64,000 nt of DNA from positions 1-64,000 of the forward strand of contig CAYYOT010000009.1 in the NCBI GenBank assembly GCA_964473255.1, read 5' to 3'. The position numbers were made by a program, and so were the translations under genes. Shown piece by piece: positions 1 to 8,791 of this stretch (positions within the stretch are counted from its first letter, which is position 1; every line of letters starts with the position of its first letter). The notes below the pieces were generated by a model. The model was given only the letters and a program-made list of their open reading frames with translations. It searched no databases and was not told the origin of the DNA. This stretch comes from Kuafuiihalomonas sp964473255. Lineage in GTDB: Bacteria; Myxococcota; Kuafuiibacteriia; Kuafuiibacteriales; Kuafuiibacteriaceae.

Positions 1-110
1 CGCCCACCTTCTGCTTCAGCTTCTTGATCTCCTCGTCCTTCAGCTGCTCCTCGTTTCGCGGCCGAGAACGGAGCGCGTTGTTCGCTCCAGAGAGGAACTT
101 GTCCTGCTCT
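1..110 (-). other. Possible transposase OrfA remnant (coiled coil), cut by the left edge
   Basis: The minus strand is open from inside the 3' end of the neighbouring lipoprotein gene to the window edge. It encodes a charged, leucine-zipper-like peptide with segments FLSGANNALRSRP and LKDEEIKKLKQKVG. The pattern of a short helical stretch followed by a heptad-like Lys/Glu/Leu region resembles the region after the helix-turn-helix of IS3-type OrfA transposases. No start codon is visible in frame, and the reading frame overlaps the lipoprotein stop. It could be a degraded insertion sequence fused to the end of that gene, or simply a coiled-coil protein whose start lies elsewhere. The family assignment is from memory of the motif style and is weak. 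Confidence 0.3.
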
Positions 111-866
111 TCACGGGCACTCGCCGCAAGCGACGACGGGGCCGCTGCAGTTCCGGCGCTCGAAGTTCGAATCGAGGCACGTTACATCGCAGCTACTCGT
201 GTCTTGGCAGCGTACGATGCACTCGCCCTCACATTCGGGCTTGCAGTTGCTCACGTCTTGACACCTCGCGAAGGAGTTGTCGCCGAGGACGGGCTCACAG
301 TTGCTGGCGCCCCGGCACTCATACTCGCAGTTCGCTCCGCAGCGGCTATTGCAGTTGCTGATGTCGCGACAGGTCAGACTGCAGTCATCGCCGCACTCCA
401 GGTTGCAGTTCGATCCGTCCGTACAGCGGGCGATGCACCGATCTCCGCACGAGATCTGACACTCGGAATCGAACCGATCGCAGGTGGCCACGCAGTCGTT
501 CCCGCAGGCGAGTTCGCAATCTCGCCCCGGCTGGCAGGTCGCGGGGCCGGCGTCGGGCCGCGCCGCATCCAGGCCACCAGCGTCGGCCTCGGGCAGGACC
601 GCATCCGGGCTACCAACGTCGGCCTCGGGCAGGACCGCATCCGGGCTACCAACGTCGGCGCCGTCCAATCCAAGGTCCACGAAGGCCGGCCCACCATCCG
701 TGCGACCGTCCGCGCCCGTGGAGCCGTCGCCGAAGACGTCGCCATCGCTCACCGCGTCGACCTGGACGCCATCGATGCGGAAGCGGTCGGTATCGACGAT
801 GGCGCTGCACGCCGTTACGAGCGCGAGCACGCTATGGAGGGCCCAGCCACGCAAGGTCTTCAGCAT
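111..866 (-). CDS. Cys-rich lipoprotein with tandem repeats
   Basis: A 251-residue secreted protein of unknown function. The ATG at 866 is preferred over the upstream in-frame start because it puts the signal peptide and lipobox (LVTAC) at the extreme N-terminus. An Asp/Gly/Ala-rich linker follows and contains two exact copies of a 12-residue unit (ADVGSPDAVLPE). The C-terminal half is an array of roughly 18-residue units in which Cys recurs every fourth residue (pattern SNC-x3-C-x3-C-x3-C), ending in CGECP. Such an array would be disulfide-bonded outside the cytoplasm or could bind metal. It lies 41 bp downstream of the SIMPL gene on the same strand. Confidence 0.75.
   Translation of the reverse strand: MLKTLRGWALHSVLALVTACSAIVDTDRFRIDGVQVDAVSDGDVFGDGSTGADGRTDGGPAFVDLGLDGADVGSPDAVLPEADVGSPDAVLPEADAGGLDAARPDAGPATCQPGRDCELACGNDCVATCDRFDSECQISCGDRCIARCTDGSNCNLECGDDCSLTCRDISNCNSRCGANCEYECRGASNCEPVLGDNSFARCQDVSNCKPECEGECIVRCQDTSSCDVTCLDSNFERRNCSGPVVACGECP
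582..653. repeat. Two exact tandem copies of a 36-bp unit
   Basis: Positions 582-617 and 618-653 are identical. The repeat is in frame with the lipoprotein on the minus strand and encodes two identical 12-residue units in the linker; a diverged third unit follows in the protein. Perfect identity suggests recent slippage or expansion. Confidence 0.9.
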
Positions 867-907
867 ACGGCCTGGGGAGACTCGAGCCAAAAATGAGCGC
901 AACGCGG

Positions 908-1642
908 TCACTTGCCGGTTTCGAGACGGAATTCGATGGTCGAGACCACGCGGATGCGTTTGTAGCGCTGCTGGTGCTCCTGCTCGCCGGGGAGGTGGTC
1001 GCGGGGGAGGATTTGGAAGAGGCCCTGGCGGGCGCGACGGATCCCGCCGAGTCGGGCTCCCGAGTCCTCAGCGAATGAATCGGCCGCGGCGCGGGCGTTC
1101 TTCGTGGCTTCGGCGACCATGCCGGGCTTGAGCTCGACGAGCTTGGTGAACACGTAGGTTGGCTGGGAGCGGTTTCCGTGCTGCTCCGTGATGATCACGC
1201 CTTGGGCGACGACGTCGCCGATGCGCTGGGCAGCGTTCGCGATCGCTTCAACGTCCGCCGTCCGGACTTTCAGCTCCTTGGCCACGATGAAGCGGCTCCG
1301 GATCGGGCCGCTCTGATAGGGGTTGGCTAGACGGTCGGTGACCGCCAGCCCGACCACCTCCACCGCCGACGCATCAATGCCCGACTCGTCGAGGAAAGCG
1401 CGGATCGCCGCTTCGTCCTCCGCGAGCTTTGCCTGGGCGGCTTCGAGGTCGTCGCTCGTGGCCACGAAGCGCAGAGGCCAGACCGCCAGGTCCGCCTCCA
1501 CCTCGCGCTCGGAAAGCCCCTTCACGGTGACGAAGTCGTCGCTCGTCCGCGACGCCACGAAGCCGTTGGCCAGCAGGCTTGCGCCCCAGACCATCCCGCC
1601 GGCCACGATGAAGGAGCCGACCACGCCGTGCGCCACCGACAT
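908..1642 (-). CDS. SIMPL-domain (DUF541) protein, signal-anchored
   Basis: A 244-residue protein with an N-terminal hydrophobic segment (residues about 5-27), then a SIMPL/DUF541 domain (VTVKGLSEREVEADLAVWPL near the start, KARAAADSFAEDSGARLG-like helix and a C-terminal STIEFRLE strand). The family is typified by YggE: periplasmic or membrane-attached proteins with unresolved biochemical function, linked in E. coli to oxidative stress. The length and start fit the family. It faces away from the SDR gene, with 160 bp between the two starts. Confidence 0.82.
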   Translation of the reverse strand: MSVAHGVVGSFIVAGGMVWGASLLANGFVASRTSDDFVTVKGLSEREVEADLAVWPLRFVATSDDLEAAQAKLAEDEAAIRAFLDESGIDASAVEVVGLAVTDRLANPYQSGPIRSRFIVAKELKVRTADVEAIANAAQRIGDVVAQGVIITEQHGNRSQPTYVFTKLVELKPGMVAEATKNARAAADSFAEDSGARLGGIRRARQGLFQILPRDHLPGEQEHQQRYKRIRVVSTIEFRLETGK

Positions 1643-1802
1643 GCGGCAACGCTACCAGACCCCTGAGCGATCTGCTGCCGGGTACCGGCTCGGGCGACAA
1701 CGCGGTGCGTCGGTTCGCGAGGAATAGGCAAGATCTCGATAGGATGTGACAAGCCGGGGGGCCTTCGGACGGGGCAGACTTCATCCCGACGAGAGGAATA
1801 CC

Positions 1803-2771
1803 ATGACCATCGAAACCAAATACCTGAATGCCGTCATCGAGAATCACACCCAGGACATGAGCGGGAAGGTCGTCGCCATCACCGGCACGACCAGCGGTAC
1901 GGGCTACTTCTGCGCGCGGGAAATGGCGAAGCTCGGCGCTCAGGTCTTGCTGCTCAACCGCGAGAGTGAGCGGTCGCAGACCGCGCTCCAGAGACTCGAG
2001 CAGGAGGTCCCGACGGGCAAGTTCGAGGCGATCGCCTGCGACCTCCAGGACTTCGACAGCGTCCGGGCAGCGGCCGCCGCCATCCGGTCGAAGTACGACG
2101 TCGTGGATGTCCTCTGCAACAACGCTGGCGTGATGGCGCTGCCCGACCAGGCGACGAAGGATGGCTATGACGTCCAAATGCAGACCAACTGCATTTCCCA
2201 TTTCCTCCTGACCAAAGAGCTCTTCTCCCTGATCCGAGCCAGCAGTGACGGACGCATCGTCAATCATAGCTCCATGGCTCGCCTGGGTGACCCGCTGGCA
2301 CTCGAGTACTTCGAAAAGCGGGGCGGCGATCTGGGCGGTGACGGCACCGAAGAAGAGAACATGAGCTTCGGCGGTCCCCGCTGGCAGCGCTATCACCAGA
2401 CCAAACTCGCGAATTGTTCGTTTACCTACGGACTCAAGGCGAAGCTCGACGCGAAGGGCATCGCGAACGTGAAGCCGATGATCGCTCACCCGGGTCTTGC
2501 CGCGACGAGTCTTCAAGTGACCACGGCCAACGTTGGTGGCATGGCTACCGATGCCCCGATCATGGCGAACGCCCAGTCCGCGGAGGACGGCGCTTTGGGC
2601 ATCATCCGCTGCTGCGCCGACCCCGCGGCGGAGTCGGGCGACTTCTACGGTCCGCAGCAGTGGACCGGCTTTCCGGAGAAGCTCGACCCCGAGCCGCTCC
2701 TGTTCGATCCCGAGAACATCCGAATCAACTGGGAGGGCTGCGAGGCGGCCGTCGGCGTCTTCGAAGTCTGA
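1803..2771 (+). CDS. Short-chain dehydrogenase/reductase
   Basis: A 322-residue NAD(P)-dependent oxidoreductase of the SDR superfamily, close in style to the retinol-dehydrogenase/WWOX-like group. The cofactor motif TGTTSGTGY, the NNAG motif, the catalytic Ser (NHSS) and the YHQTK (YxxxK) motif are all present and correctly ordered. The ATG at 1803 is preceded by GAGAGG about 7 bases upstream; in-frame sequence upstream of it does not look coding. The substrate cannot be deduced. The gene lies 191 bp upstream of rnfB on the same strand, and there is no evidence that it is part of that operon. Confidence 0.88.
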   Translation: MTIETKYLNAVIENHTQDMSGKVVAITGTTSGTGYFCAREMAKLGAQVLLLNRESERSQTALQRLEQEVPTGKFEAIACDLQDFDSVRAAAAAIRSKYDVVDVLCNNAGVMALPDQATKDGYDVQMQTNCISHFLLTKELFSLIRASSDGRIVNHSSMARLGDPLALEYFEKRGGDLGGDGTEEENMSFGGPRWQRYHQTKLANCSFTYGLKAKLDAKGIANVKPMIAHPGLAATSLQVTTANVGGMATDAPIMANAQSAEDGALGIIRCCADPAAESGDFYGPQQWTGFPEKLDPEPLLFDPENIRINWEGCEAAVGVFEV

Positions 2772-2962
2772 GGGCGCCCCGCCCGGAACGAGGCGCCGAG
2801 GTTACGGATCTCGGACGCGGTAACACCCGAGAAGATTTTGCAGCCTTCGTGCCATCCTTGCCGGGTGCTTCTGTGCACCGGGATCGGGCGACGGGCTATC
2901 GGCTCGGCCCGGTAGGCTGCTGGCACGTCGATTGCTCACCCCGCGGGCAAGGTGGTCCGGGG

Positions 2963-3823
2963 ATGGTGGTGCTGACAGCCGTAGGCGCGATCGGAGCCTT
3001 GACCTTCGTCTTGGCGTCCCTCCTGGTGCTGGCCAACCGGAAGCTTCACGTCGAGGAAGACCCCCGGATCGACCTCGTGGAAGAGATGCTCCCGCACGCG
3101 AACTGCGGCGCTTGTGGGTATCCCGGCTGTCGGCCCTTCGCCGAGGCGCTGGTGTCCCTGGAGGCTCGGCCCAGCGCCTGCACCGTGAGCAACGAAGAGG
3201 AGCGAGCCCGCATCGCCGCCTTTTTGGGCGTCGACGTCGGTCAGCAGGACAAGCTCGTCGCCCGTCTCGCCTGCGCGGGAGGCGTGAACGTCGCCCGAAA
3301 CCACGCTCACTACACGGGGCTGCCTTCCTGCAGCGCGGCCGCGCAGGTCGCGGGCGGAGGCAAGGGGTGTTTTTGGGGCTGCCTCGGTATCGGGGACTGC
3401 GACGTCGCCTGTGACTTCGACGCCATCACCATGGACGCGCACGCGCTCCCGGTGGTCGACGTCGAGCGATGCACGGCCTGCGGCGACTGCGTCGAGGCCT
3501 GTCCCAAGGATCTCTTCAGCCTCCAGCCGCAGCGCAATCAGCTGTGGGTGCAGTGTTCGTCTTTGGAGAAAGGCGACGAGCTCCTCGAAGACTGCGAAGT
3601 GGCGTGCACGGCGTGCGGACGGTGTGCGATGGACGCCCCGGCTAGCGTTACCATGCGCGCCAATCTCCCCGTCGTCGACTACGGACGACCGCAGCCGAGG
3701 GCCGCCATCGAGCGATGCCCCACCGGCGCGATCGTGTGGCTCGACCCGGTCAGCGGGCCCGTCAAGGGACTCGCGGCCAAGAAGATCATTCGACAAGGTG
3801 TGCGCCCTGCCGCGCCGACCTGA
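2963..3823 (+). CDS. rnfB: RnfB, Fe-S subunit of the Rnf ion-translocating complex
   Basis: A 286-residue subunit that takes electrons from ferredoxin into the Rnf complex. It has an N-terminal membrane helix (residues about 2-22), the Fe-S motif CGACGYPGC with a later Cys, then the long-form RnfB ferredoxin region with KGCFWGCLGIGDC and CTACGDCVEACP. The last module is reduced. It keeps C211, C215, C218 and C221 (CTACGRC) and C252 (RCPTGAI), but the Cys-Pro after the first motif is replaced by AMDAPA and the second CxxCxxC is missing. One cluster therefore seems lost compared with other long RnfBs. It opens the rnf cluster, separated from rnfC by the giant oxidoreductase. ATG 2963 places the membrane helix at the N-terminus. 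Confidence 0.92.
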   Translation: MVVLTAVGAIGALTFVLASLLVLANRKLHVEEDPRIDLVEEMLPHANCGACGYPGCRPFAEALVSLEARPSACTVSNEEERARIAAFLGVDVGQQDKLVARLACAGGVNVARNHAHYTGLPSCSAAAQVAGGGKGCFWGCLGIGDCDVACDFDAITMDAHALPVVDVERCTACGDCVEACPKDLFSLQPQRNQLWVQCSSLEKGDELLEDCEVACTACGRCAMDAPASVTMRANLPVVDYGRPQPRAAIERCPTGAIVWLDPVSGPVKGLAAKKIIRQGVRPAAPT

Positions 3824-3834
3824 AGGAAGCGACC

Positions 3835-6800
3835 ATGTCAGAGCAGAAGACAGTCAAATACCCCGGAACGCGAGCCGCACTGGACGGGAACTCCGCCGTC
3901 ATCATGTGTGAGCGTGAGTCGAGCGATGGCGCCGGCGCCTATCCGATCACGCCTTCGACGCAGATGGGCGAGTACTGGGCCGAGGAAGCGGCGCGCGGTC
4001 ACCTCAACATCTCGGGGCGGCCGCTGATCTTCATCGAGCCCGAAGGCGAGCACGCCGCGGCGGGAGTGACCGCCGGTTTGTCGATGACCGGTCTTCGAGC
4101 AGCCAACTTCTCGTCGGGCCAGGGCATCGCGTACATGCACGAATCACTGTACGCGGCCGTCGGCAAGCGGTTGACCTATGTCCTCAACATCGGGGCGCGG
4201 GCCATGACGAAGGCCACGCTCAACGTGCACGCCGGCCATGACGACTATCATTGCGTCGACGACACGGGCTTTTTCCAGCTCTTCGCGAAGAACGCTCAGC
4301 ATGCCGCGGACTTCAACATCATCGCCCATCGGATCGCGGAGTTGGCTCTAAATCCGGGCATCGTCGCCCAGGACGGCTTCTTGACCACGCACCTGATCGA
4401 GTCGCTGATGGTTCCCGAGCGTGAGCTGATCGCCGAATATCTCGGTCGGCCCGACGACATCATTCCCACGCCGACCGCGGCCCAACGCATGATCTACGGA
4501 GATACGCGCCGCCGAATCCCCGAGCTCTGGGATGTCGACAATCCGGTCATGGCCGGCCTGGTCCAAAACCAAGACAGCTACATGCAGAGCGTTGCTGCCC
4601 AGCGGCCATATTTCTTCGATCACATCGAGGAGCTCGCCCAACGTGCCTTTCAGGAGTTCAAAGATCTGACGGGGCGGGGGTACGACCGCGTGATGACCTA
4701 CAAGGCCGAAGACGCCGAGTACCTCATCGTGGGGCAGGGCAGCGTCATCCCCAGCGCCGAGGCCGTGGCCGACTACCTGCGGGCCACGCGTAAGCTGAAG
4801 GTCGGCGTGGTCGACGTCGCCATGTTCCGCCCCTTCCCCGCGGACCTGCTCAGTCAAGTGCTCAAGGGAAAGAAGGGTGTGGCCATCCTGGAGCGGCTCG
4901 ACCAGCCGCTGGCCGCAGATCTCCCACTGATGCGCGAGGTGCGGGCAACGGTCAGCAAGAGCCTCGAAAACGGACGCGACCGAGGCGTGGTCCCGTATCC
5001 GAAGCTTTCTACTTACGGCAGCGCCGGCGAAGCCCCGACGCTGTACTCCGGCTCCTTCGGCATGGGGAGCCGCGATCTCCAGCCCGAGGGGCTCATCGGC
5101 GCCGTGGAGAACATGCTGCCCAAAGGCGCTCAGAAGAAGCTCTTCTATCTCTCGGTCGACTTCATTCATAATCAGCCGATCACCCCGAAGCAGGCCATTC
5201 ACCAGCAGACCATCGAAGATGGCTACCCGCACGTGAAGGAGCTTGCGGTTCACGGATCCGAGAATCCGAACCTCATGCCCAAAGGGGCGATCACGGTGCG
5301 ATTCCACTCCGTCGGCGGGTGGGGCGCAATTACGACCGGCAAGAACCTGGCGATGACGCTCTTCGATCTCTTGGGCTACCACATCAAGGCCAATCCAAAG
5401 TACGGCTCGGAGAAGAAAGGGCAGCCCACGACTTATTACCTCTCGGCGGCACCCGAGCCGATCAAGATCAACTGCGAATACTTTTACGTGGACGTAGTCC
5501 TCTCACCGGACCCCAACGTGCTTTCCCACACCAACGCGCTCGCCGGCCTGAAGGAAGGCGGTACCTTCATCATTCAGAGCGACGAGACCGACCCCGAGAA
5601 AGTCTGGGCTTCAATCTCGCCCAAGTACCAGCAGCAAATCATCGACAAGAAGGTTCGTCTCTTCGCTATCGACGCCTTCAAGATCGCGCGTGAAGAAGCT
5701 ACCGACTCCGATCTTCAGCTGCGCATGCAGGGTATCGCTTTCCAAGGCTCGTTCTTCAAGGTGTCACCCGTCATGAAGGACGCCAAGCTCACCGAGCCGC
5801 AGCTTCTGAAGGCGATCCGCGAACAGATCGAGTACAAGTTTGGTTCGAAGGGTGCGCGCGTCGTCGAGGACAACATGCGCGTCGTCAAGCGCGGCTTCGA
5901 TAACGTGTTCGAAGTTCCGCACGCGGCGATCACGCAGCCCAAGAAGGGCGACAGGACGAACGGCGCGCCGGAGCTTCCCTTCATGCTCAGACGCATTCCT
6001 CAAAGCGATGCCCCTGCCACCGACATTCATCGATTCTGGGAGCAAACCGGCACCTTCTATGCCCGAGGGATGGGCAACGATAACCTGACCGACCCCTTCA
6101 TCGGCCTGGGCACCATGCCGGCGGTCAGCTCGGTCTTCCGCGACATGACCGGAATCCGCTTTCAGCACCCTGAGTGGATCGCCGAGAACTGCACCGCGTG
6201 CGGCGACTGCTATACCGTATGCCCCGACACCGCGATCCCGGGTTTGGTGAGCGAAGTCTCGCAGGTTTTGGACACGGTGGTTCAGCGGGTTCAGCAGCAC
6301 GGTCGGGTCGTCAATCATCTCCCGAAGGCCGTACGGCAGATGGAGAAGAACCTGCAGGCGGCCTTTGCCGAGAGCACCGAGACCGACCCTGTATCCGACA
6401 TGCTCGAGGAGGCCATCGACAAGACGGTCAAGACCAGCGAGCTCGACGCCACCGAGAAGAAGGCGCTGGAGGCCGAGTTCGGCTATTTCCGTGACGAGCT
6501 CAATGGGTTTCAGTTCGCGCTCACGCGTCCCTACTTCACGAATCACGAAAAGAAAGACAAGGGGTCGGGTGGGCTGGTCAGCATTACCGTCAATCCCTAT
6601 ACCTGCAAGGGGTGCATGGAGTGTGTCGAGGTCTGCGGCGACGATGCATTGCGACCGGTCATGCAGACCAAGGACTCGATCGCAAAGCTTCGAGACAACT
6701 GGGACTTTTGGATGGACCTACCCACCACCAATCCCAAGTACTTCCGCGTCGACGACCTGGAGGAAGGCATCGGTGCCCTCGAAACGATACTCCTGGATAA

Positions 6801-8778
6801 GGACATCTACCAGGCCTTCGCTAGCGGCGACGGCGCGTGCCTGGGCTGCTCCGAAAAGACCGCCGTCCACCTCTTCATCGCGACGGTGGAAGCGCTCATG
6901 CGGCCCCGGGTCGAAAGGCACGTGGCGCATCTCGAGGATCTCATCAAGCGCCTCGAGCAGCACATCCAGAGCAAGCTAATGAGAGGCATCGACGTGGCCG
7001 ATGTCGACGCGATGAGCAAGGTCGTCGGCGACCTGGCGAACACCGACGTCACCCTCTCTTCCTTGGCCCAGCACCTCGAAGGTCAGCGAGGCGGCGACCC
7101 GATCGATCAAGAATGGCTCCGGCGGGTCTCCCAGCTGCTGGCCAAGCTCAAGAAGCTGCACTGGCGCTACACCAAGGGGACGACCGGCAAGGGACGCAAG
7201 AGCCTCGGTATCATCAACGCTACCGGCTGCACCTCGGTCTGGGGGAGCACTTATCCTTTCAACCCGTATCCTTTCCCGTGGACGAATCACCTATTCCAAG
7301 ACTCTCCGTCGATGGCGATGGGGATCTTCGAAGGTCACATGGCCAAAATGGCGGAAGGCTTCCGCGCCATCCGTCAGACCGAGCTCGAGCTCGAGGGCAA
7401 GTACAACCCGAGAGTCCACGACGAGGAGTTTGCTTACTTCAACTGGCATGGGTTTACGGATGAGGAGTGGGAGCTCTGTCCGCCGGTGGTGGCGATCGGC
7501 GGTGACGGGGCCATGTACGACATCGGATTCCAGAACCTGTCGCGGGCTTTGGCTTCCGGTAAGCCTATCAAGGTCGTGGTCGTCGATACCCAAGTGTACT
7601 CCAACACCGGCGGCCAGGCCTGCACTTCGGGCTTCATCGGACAGGTTTCGGACATGGCTCAGTTCGGCAAGGTCACTCAAGGCAAGCAGGAGCCGCGGAA
7701 AGAGATCGGGCTCATCGGCATGGCTCACCGGACGACGTACGTCATGCAGAGCACCATCGCCCACGCGAACCACATGATCGAGGGCTTCATTCACGGGCTC
7801 AAAGCCCGAAGGCCGGCGCTCTTCAACATCTACTCCTCGTGCCAACCCGAACACGGCATCGGTGACGACATGAGTCGAGCCCAGGCCAAGCTGGCGGTCG
7901 AGTCGCGAGCCTACCCACTCTTCCGTTACGACCCCGATCAAGGAAAACGGCCCGAGGAGTGCTTCGACCTCGACGGCAATCCTCAGCTGCAGGCCGATTG
8001 GCCCACCTACAGCTTGAACTATAAAGATGGGACGCGGGAGAAGTCGATGGAGCTTCCTCTCACGTTCGCGGACTTCGCCGTGACCGAGGCTCGTTTCCGA
8101 AAGCACTTCCGTAAGGCACCGCCGGACACCTGGAACGAGAGCATGGTTCCCATGGCCGAGTTCCTGGACCTCGATCCGGACGATCGAGAAGGTAAGTTTC
8201 CCTACGTTTGGTCCGTCGATCGAAAGATGCAGCTGACCCGACTGATCGCCAGTTCGGTGATGGTCGAGTCTTGCGAAGAGCGTCGAGACTTCTGGATCAT
8301 GCTCCGGGCAATCGCTGGAGCGGACAAGACCGAGCTGCCGCCGGAGGACATCGAGTCCAAAGTGCGGAACGAGGTCGTCTCCAAGATCGCTACGGGCCTC
8401 ATGCGAATGGTGACGGGCGCAGAAACGGTCGAGGCGGATCTGGGTGACCTGGTCGGTATCGCCGCACCGGTGTCCGATGGAAATGGCGTCGAAGAGGCGG
8501 GCTCGGTGCCCGCACCCGGCGGCGATGGCTACCTCGCGCCGTGGATCGACACCAACGAGTGCACGTCCTGTGACGAGTGCATCAACATCAACTCCAGCAT
8601 CTTCAAGTATAACGACAAGAAGAAGGCGATCATCCACAATGCGCTGGGGGGTCCCTACAAGGACATCGTGAAGGCCGCGGAGAAATGTACGGCGCAGGTC
8701 ATCCACCCGGGACTGCCGAAAGACCGAACCGAGAAAGACATCGATAAGTGGATCGCGCGCGGCGAGAAGTACAACTGA
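3835..8778 (+). CDS. nifJ: Giant pyruvate:ferredoxin (2-oxoacid) oxidoreductase, single polypeptide with insertions
   Basis: A 1647-residue homodimer-type PFOR; the usual length is about 1170-1230. It should convert a 2-oxoacid plus CoA to acyl-CoA and CO2 and pass electrons through Fe-S clusters to ferredoxin. The N-terminal domain has YPITPSTQMGEYW; the gamma domain has GGWGAITTGKNLA. Two ferredoxin motifs start at C786 (CTACGDCYTVCP) and C924 (CKGCMECVEVC). The TPP half has C1002/C1005 (CLGC), C1132 (NATGCTS), GGDGAMYDIGFQN and C1336. About 80 extra residues separate the two ferredoxin motifs. About 100 helical, charged residues are inserted between C1005 and C1132. The C-terminus adds a ferredoxin-like module (C1576, C1579, C1582, C1618). 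ATG 3835 follows GAAGGAAGC and lies 11 bp after rnfB. Pyruvate is the default substrate guess, but it is unproven. Confidence 0.88.
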   Translation: MSEQKTVKYPGTRAALDGNSAVIMCERESSDGAGAYPITPSTQMGEYWAEEAARGHLNISGRPLIFIEPEGEHAAAGVTAGLSMTGLRAANFSSGQGIAYMHESLYAAVGKRLTYVLNIGARAMTKATLNVHAGHDDYHCVDDTGFFQLFAKNAQHAADFNIIAHRIAELALNPGIVAQDGFLTTHLIESLMVPERELIAEYLGRPDDIIPTPTAAQRMIYGDTRRRIPELWDVDNPVMAGLVQNQDSYMQSVAAQRPYFFDHIEELAQRAFQEFKDLTGRGYDRVMTYKAEDAEYLIVGQGSVIPSAEAVADYLRATRKLKVGVVDVAMFRPFPADLLSQVLKGKKGVAILERLDQPLAADLPLMREVRATVSKSLENGRDRGVVPYPKLSTYGSAGEAPTLYSGSFGMGSRDLQPEGLIGAVENMLPKGAQKKLFYLSVDFIHNQPITPKQAIHQQTIEDGYPHVKELAVHGSENPNLMPKGAITVRFHSVGGWGAITTGKNLAMTLFDLLGYHIKANPKYGSEKKGQPTTYYLSAAPEPIKINCEYFYVDVVLSPDPNVLSHTNALAGLKEGGTFIIQSDETDPEKVWASISPKYQQQIIDKKVRLFAIDAFKIAREEATDSDLQLRMQGIAFQGSFFKVSPVMKDAKLTEPQLLKAIREQIEYKFGSKGARVVEDNMRVVKRGFDNVFEVPHAAITQPKKGDRTNGAPELPFMLRRIPQSDAPATDIHRFWEQTGTFYARGMGNDNLTDPFIGLGTMPAVSSVFRDMTGIRFQHPEWIAENCTACGDCYTVCPDTAIPGLVSEVSQVLDTVVQRVQQHGRVVNHLPKAVRQMEKNLQAAFAESTETDPVSDMLEEAIDKTVKTSELDATEKKALEAEFGYFRDELNGFQFALTRPYFTNHEKKDKGSGGLVSITVNPYTCKGCMECVEVCGDDALRPVMQTKDSIAKLRDNWDFWMDLPTTNPKYFRVDDLEEGIGALETILLDKDIYQAFASGDGACLGCSEKTAVHLFIATVEALMRPRVERHVAHLEDLIKRLEQHIQSKLMRGIDVADVDAMSKVVGDLANTDVTLSSLAQHLEGQRGGDPIDQEWLRRVSQLLAKLKKLHWRYTKGTTGKGRKSLGIINATGCTSVWGSTYPFNPYPFPWTNHLFQDSPSMAMGIFEGHMAKMAEGFRAIRQTELELEGKYNPRVHDEEFAYFNWHGFTDEEWELCPPVVAIGGDGAMYDIGFQNLSRALASGKPIKVVVVDTQVYSNTGGQACTSGFIGQVSDMAQFGKVTQGKQEPRKEIGLIGMAHRTTYVMQSTIAHANHMIEGFIHGLKARRPALFNIYSSCQPEHGIGDDMSRAQAKLAVESRAYPLFRYDPDQGKRPEECFDLDGNPQLQADWPTYSLNYKDGTREKSMELPLTFADFAVTEARFRKHFRKAPPDTWNESMVPMAEFLDLDPDDREGKFPYVWSVDRKMQLTRLIASSVMVESCEERRDFWIMLRAIAGADKTELPPEDIESKVRNEVVSKIATGLMRMVTGAETVEADLGDLVGIAAPVSDGNGVEEAGSVPAPGGDGYLAPWIDTNECTSCDECININSSIFKYNDKKKAIIHNALGGPYKDIVKAAEKCTAQVIHPGLPKDRTEKDIDKWIARGEKYN

Positions 8779-8791
8779 CCAGAAACGAACC

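Noticed and set aside
582..653. Direct repeats considered as a CRISPR array
   Set aside because: The two 36-bp copies are contiguous with no spacer and are in frame with a protein.
24..896. A 290-residue plus-strand frame opposite the Cys-rich lipoprotein
   Set aside because: The minus strand has a signal, lipobox and ordered Cys repeats; the plus frame has only repeat-derived low-complexity sequence.
2772..2962. Region before rnfB examined for a tRNA or a clear promoter
   Set aside because: Several GC-rich inverted repeats occur, but there is no T-loop-like sequence and no recognisable -35/-10 pair.
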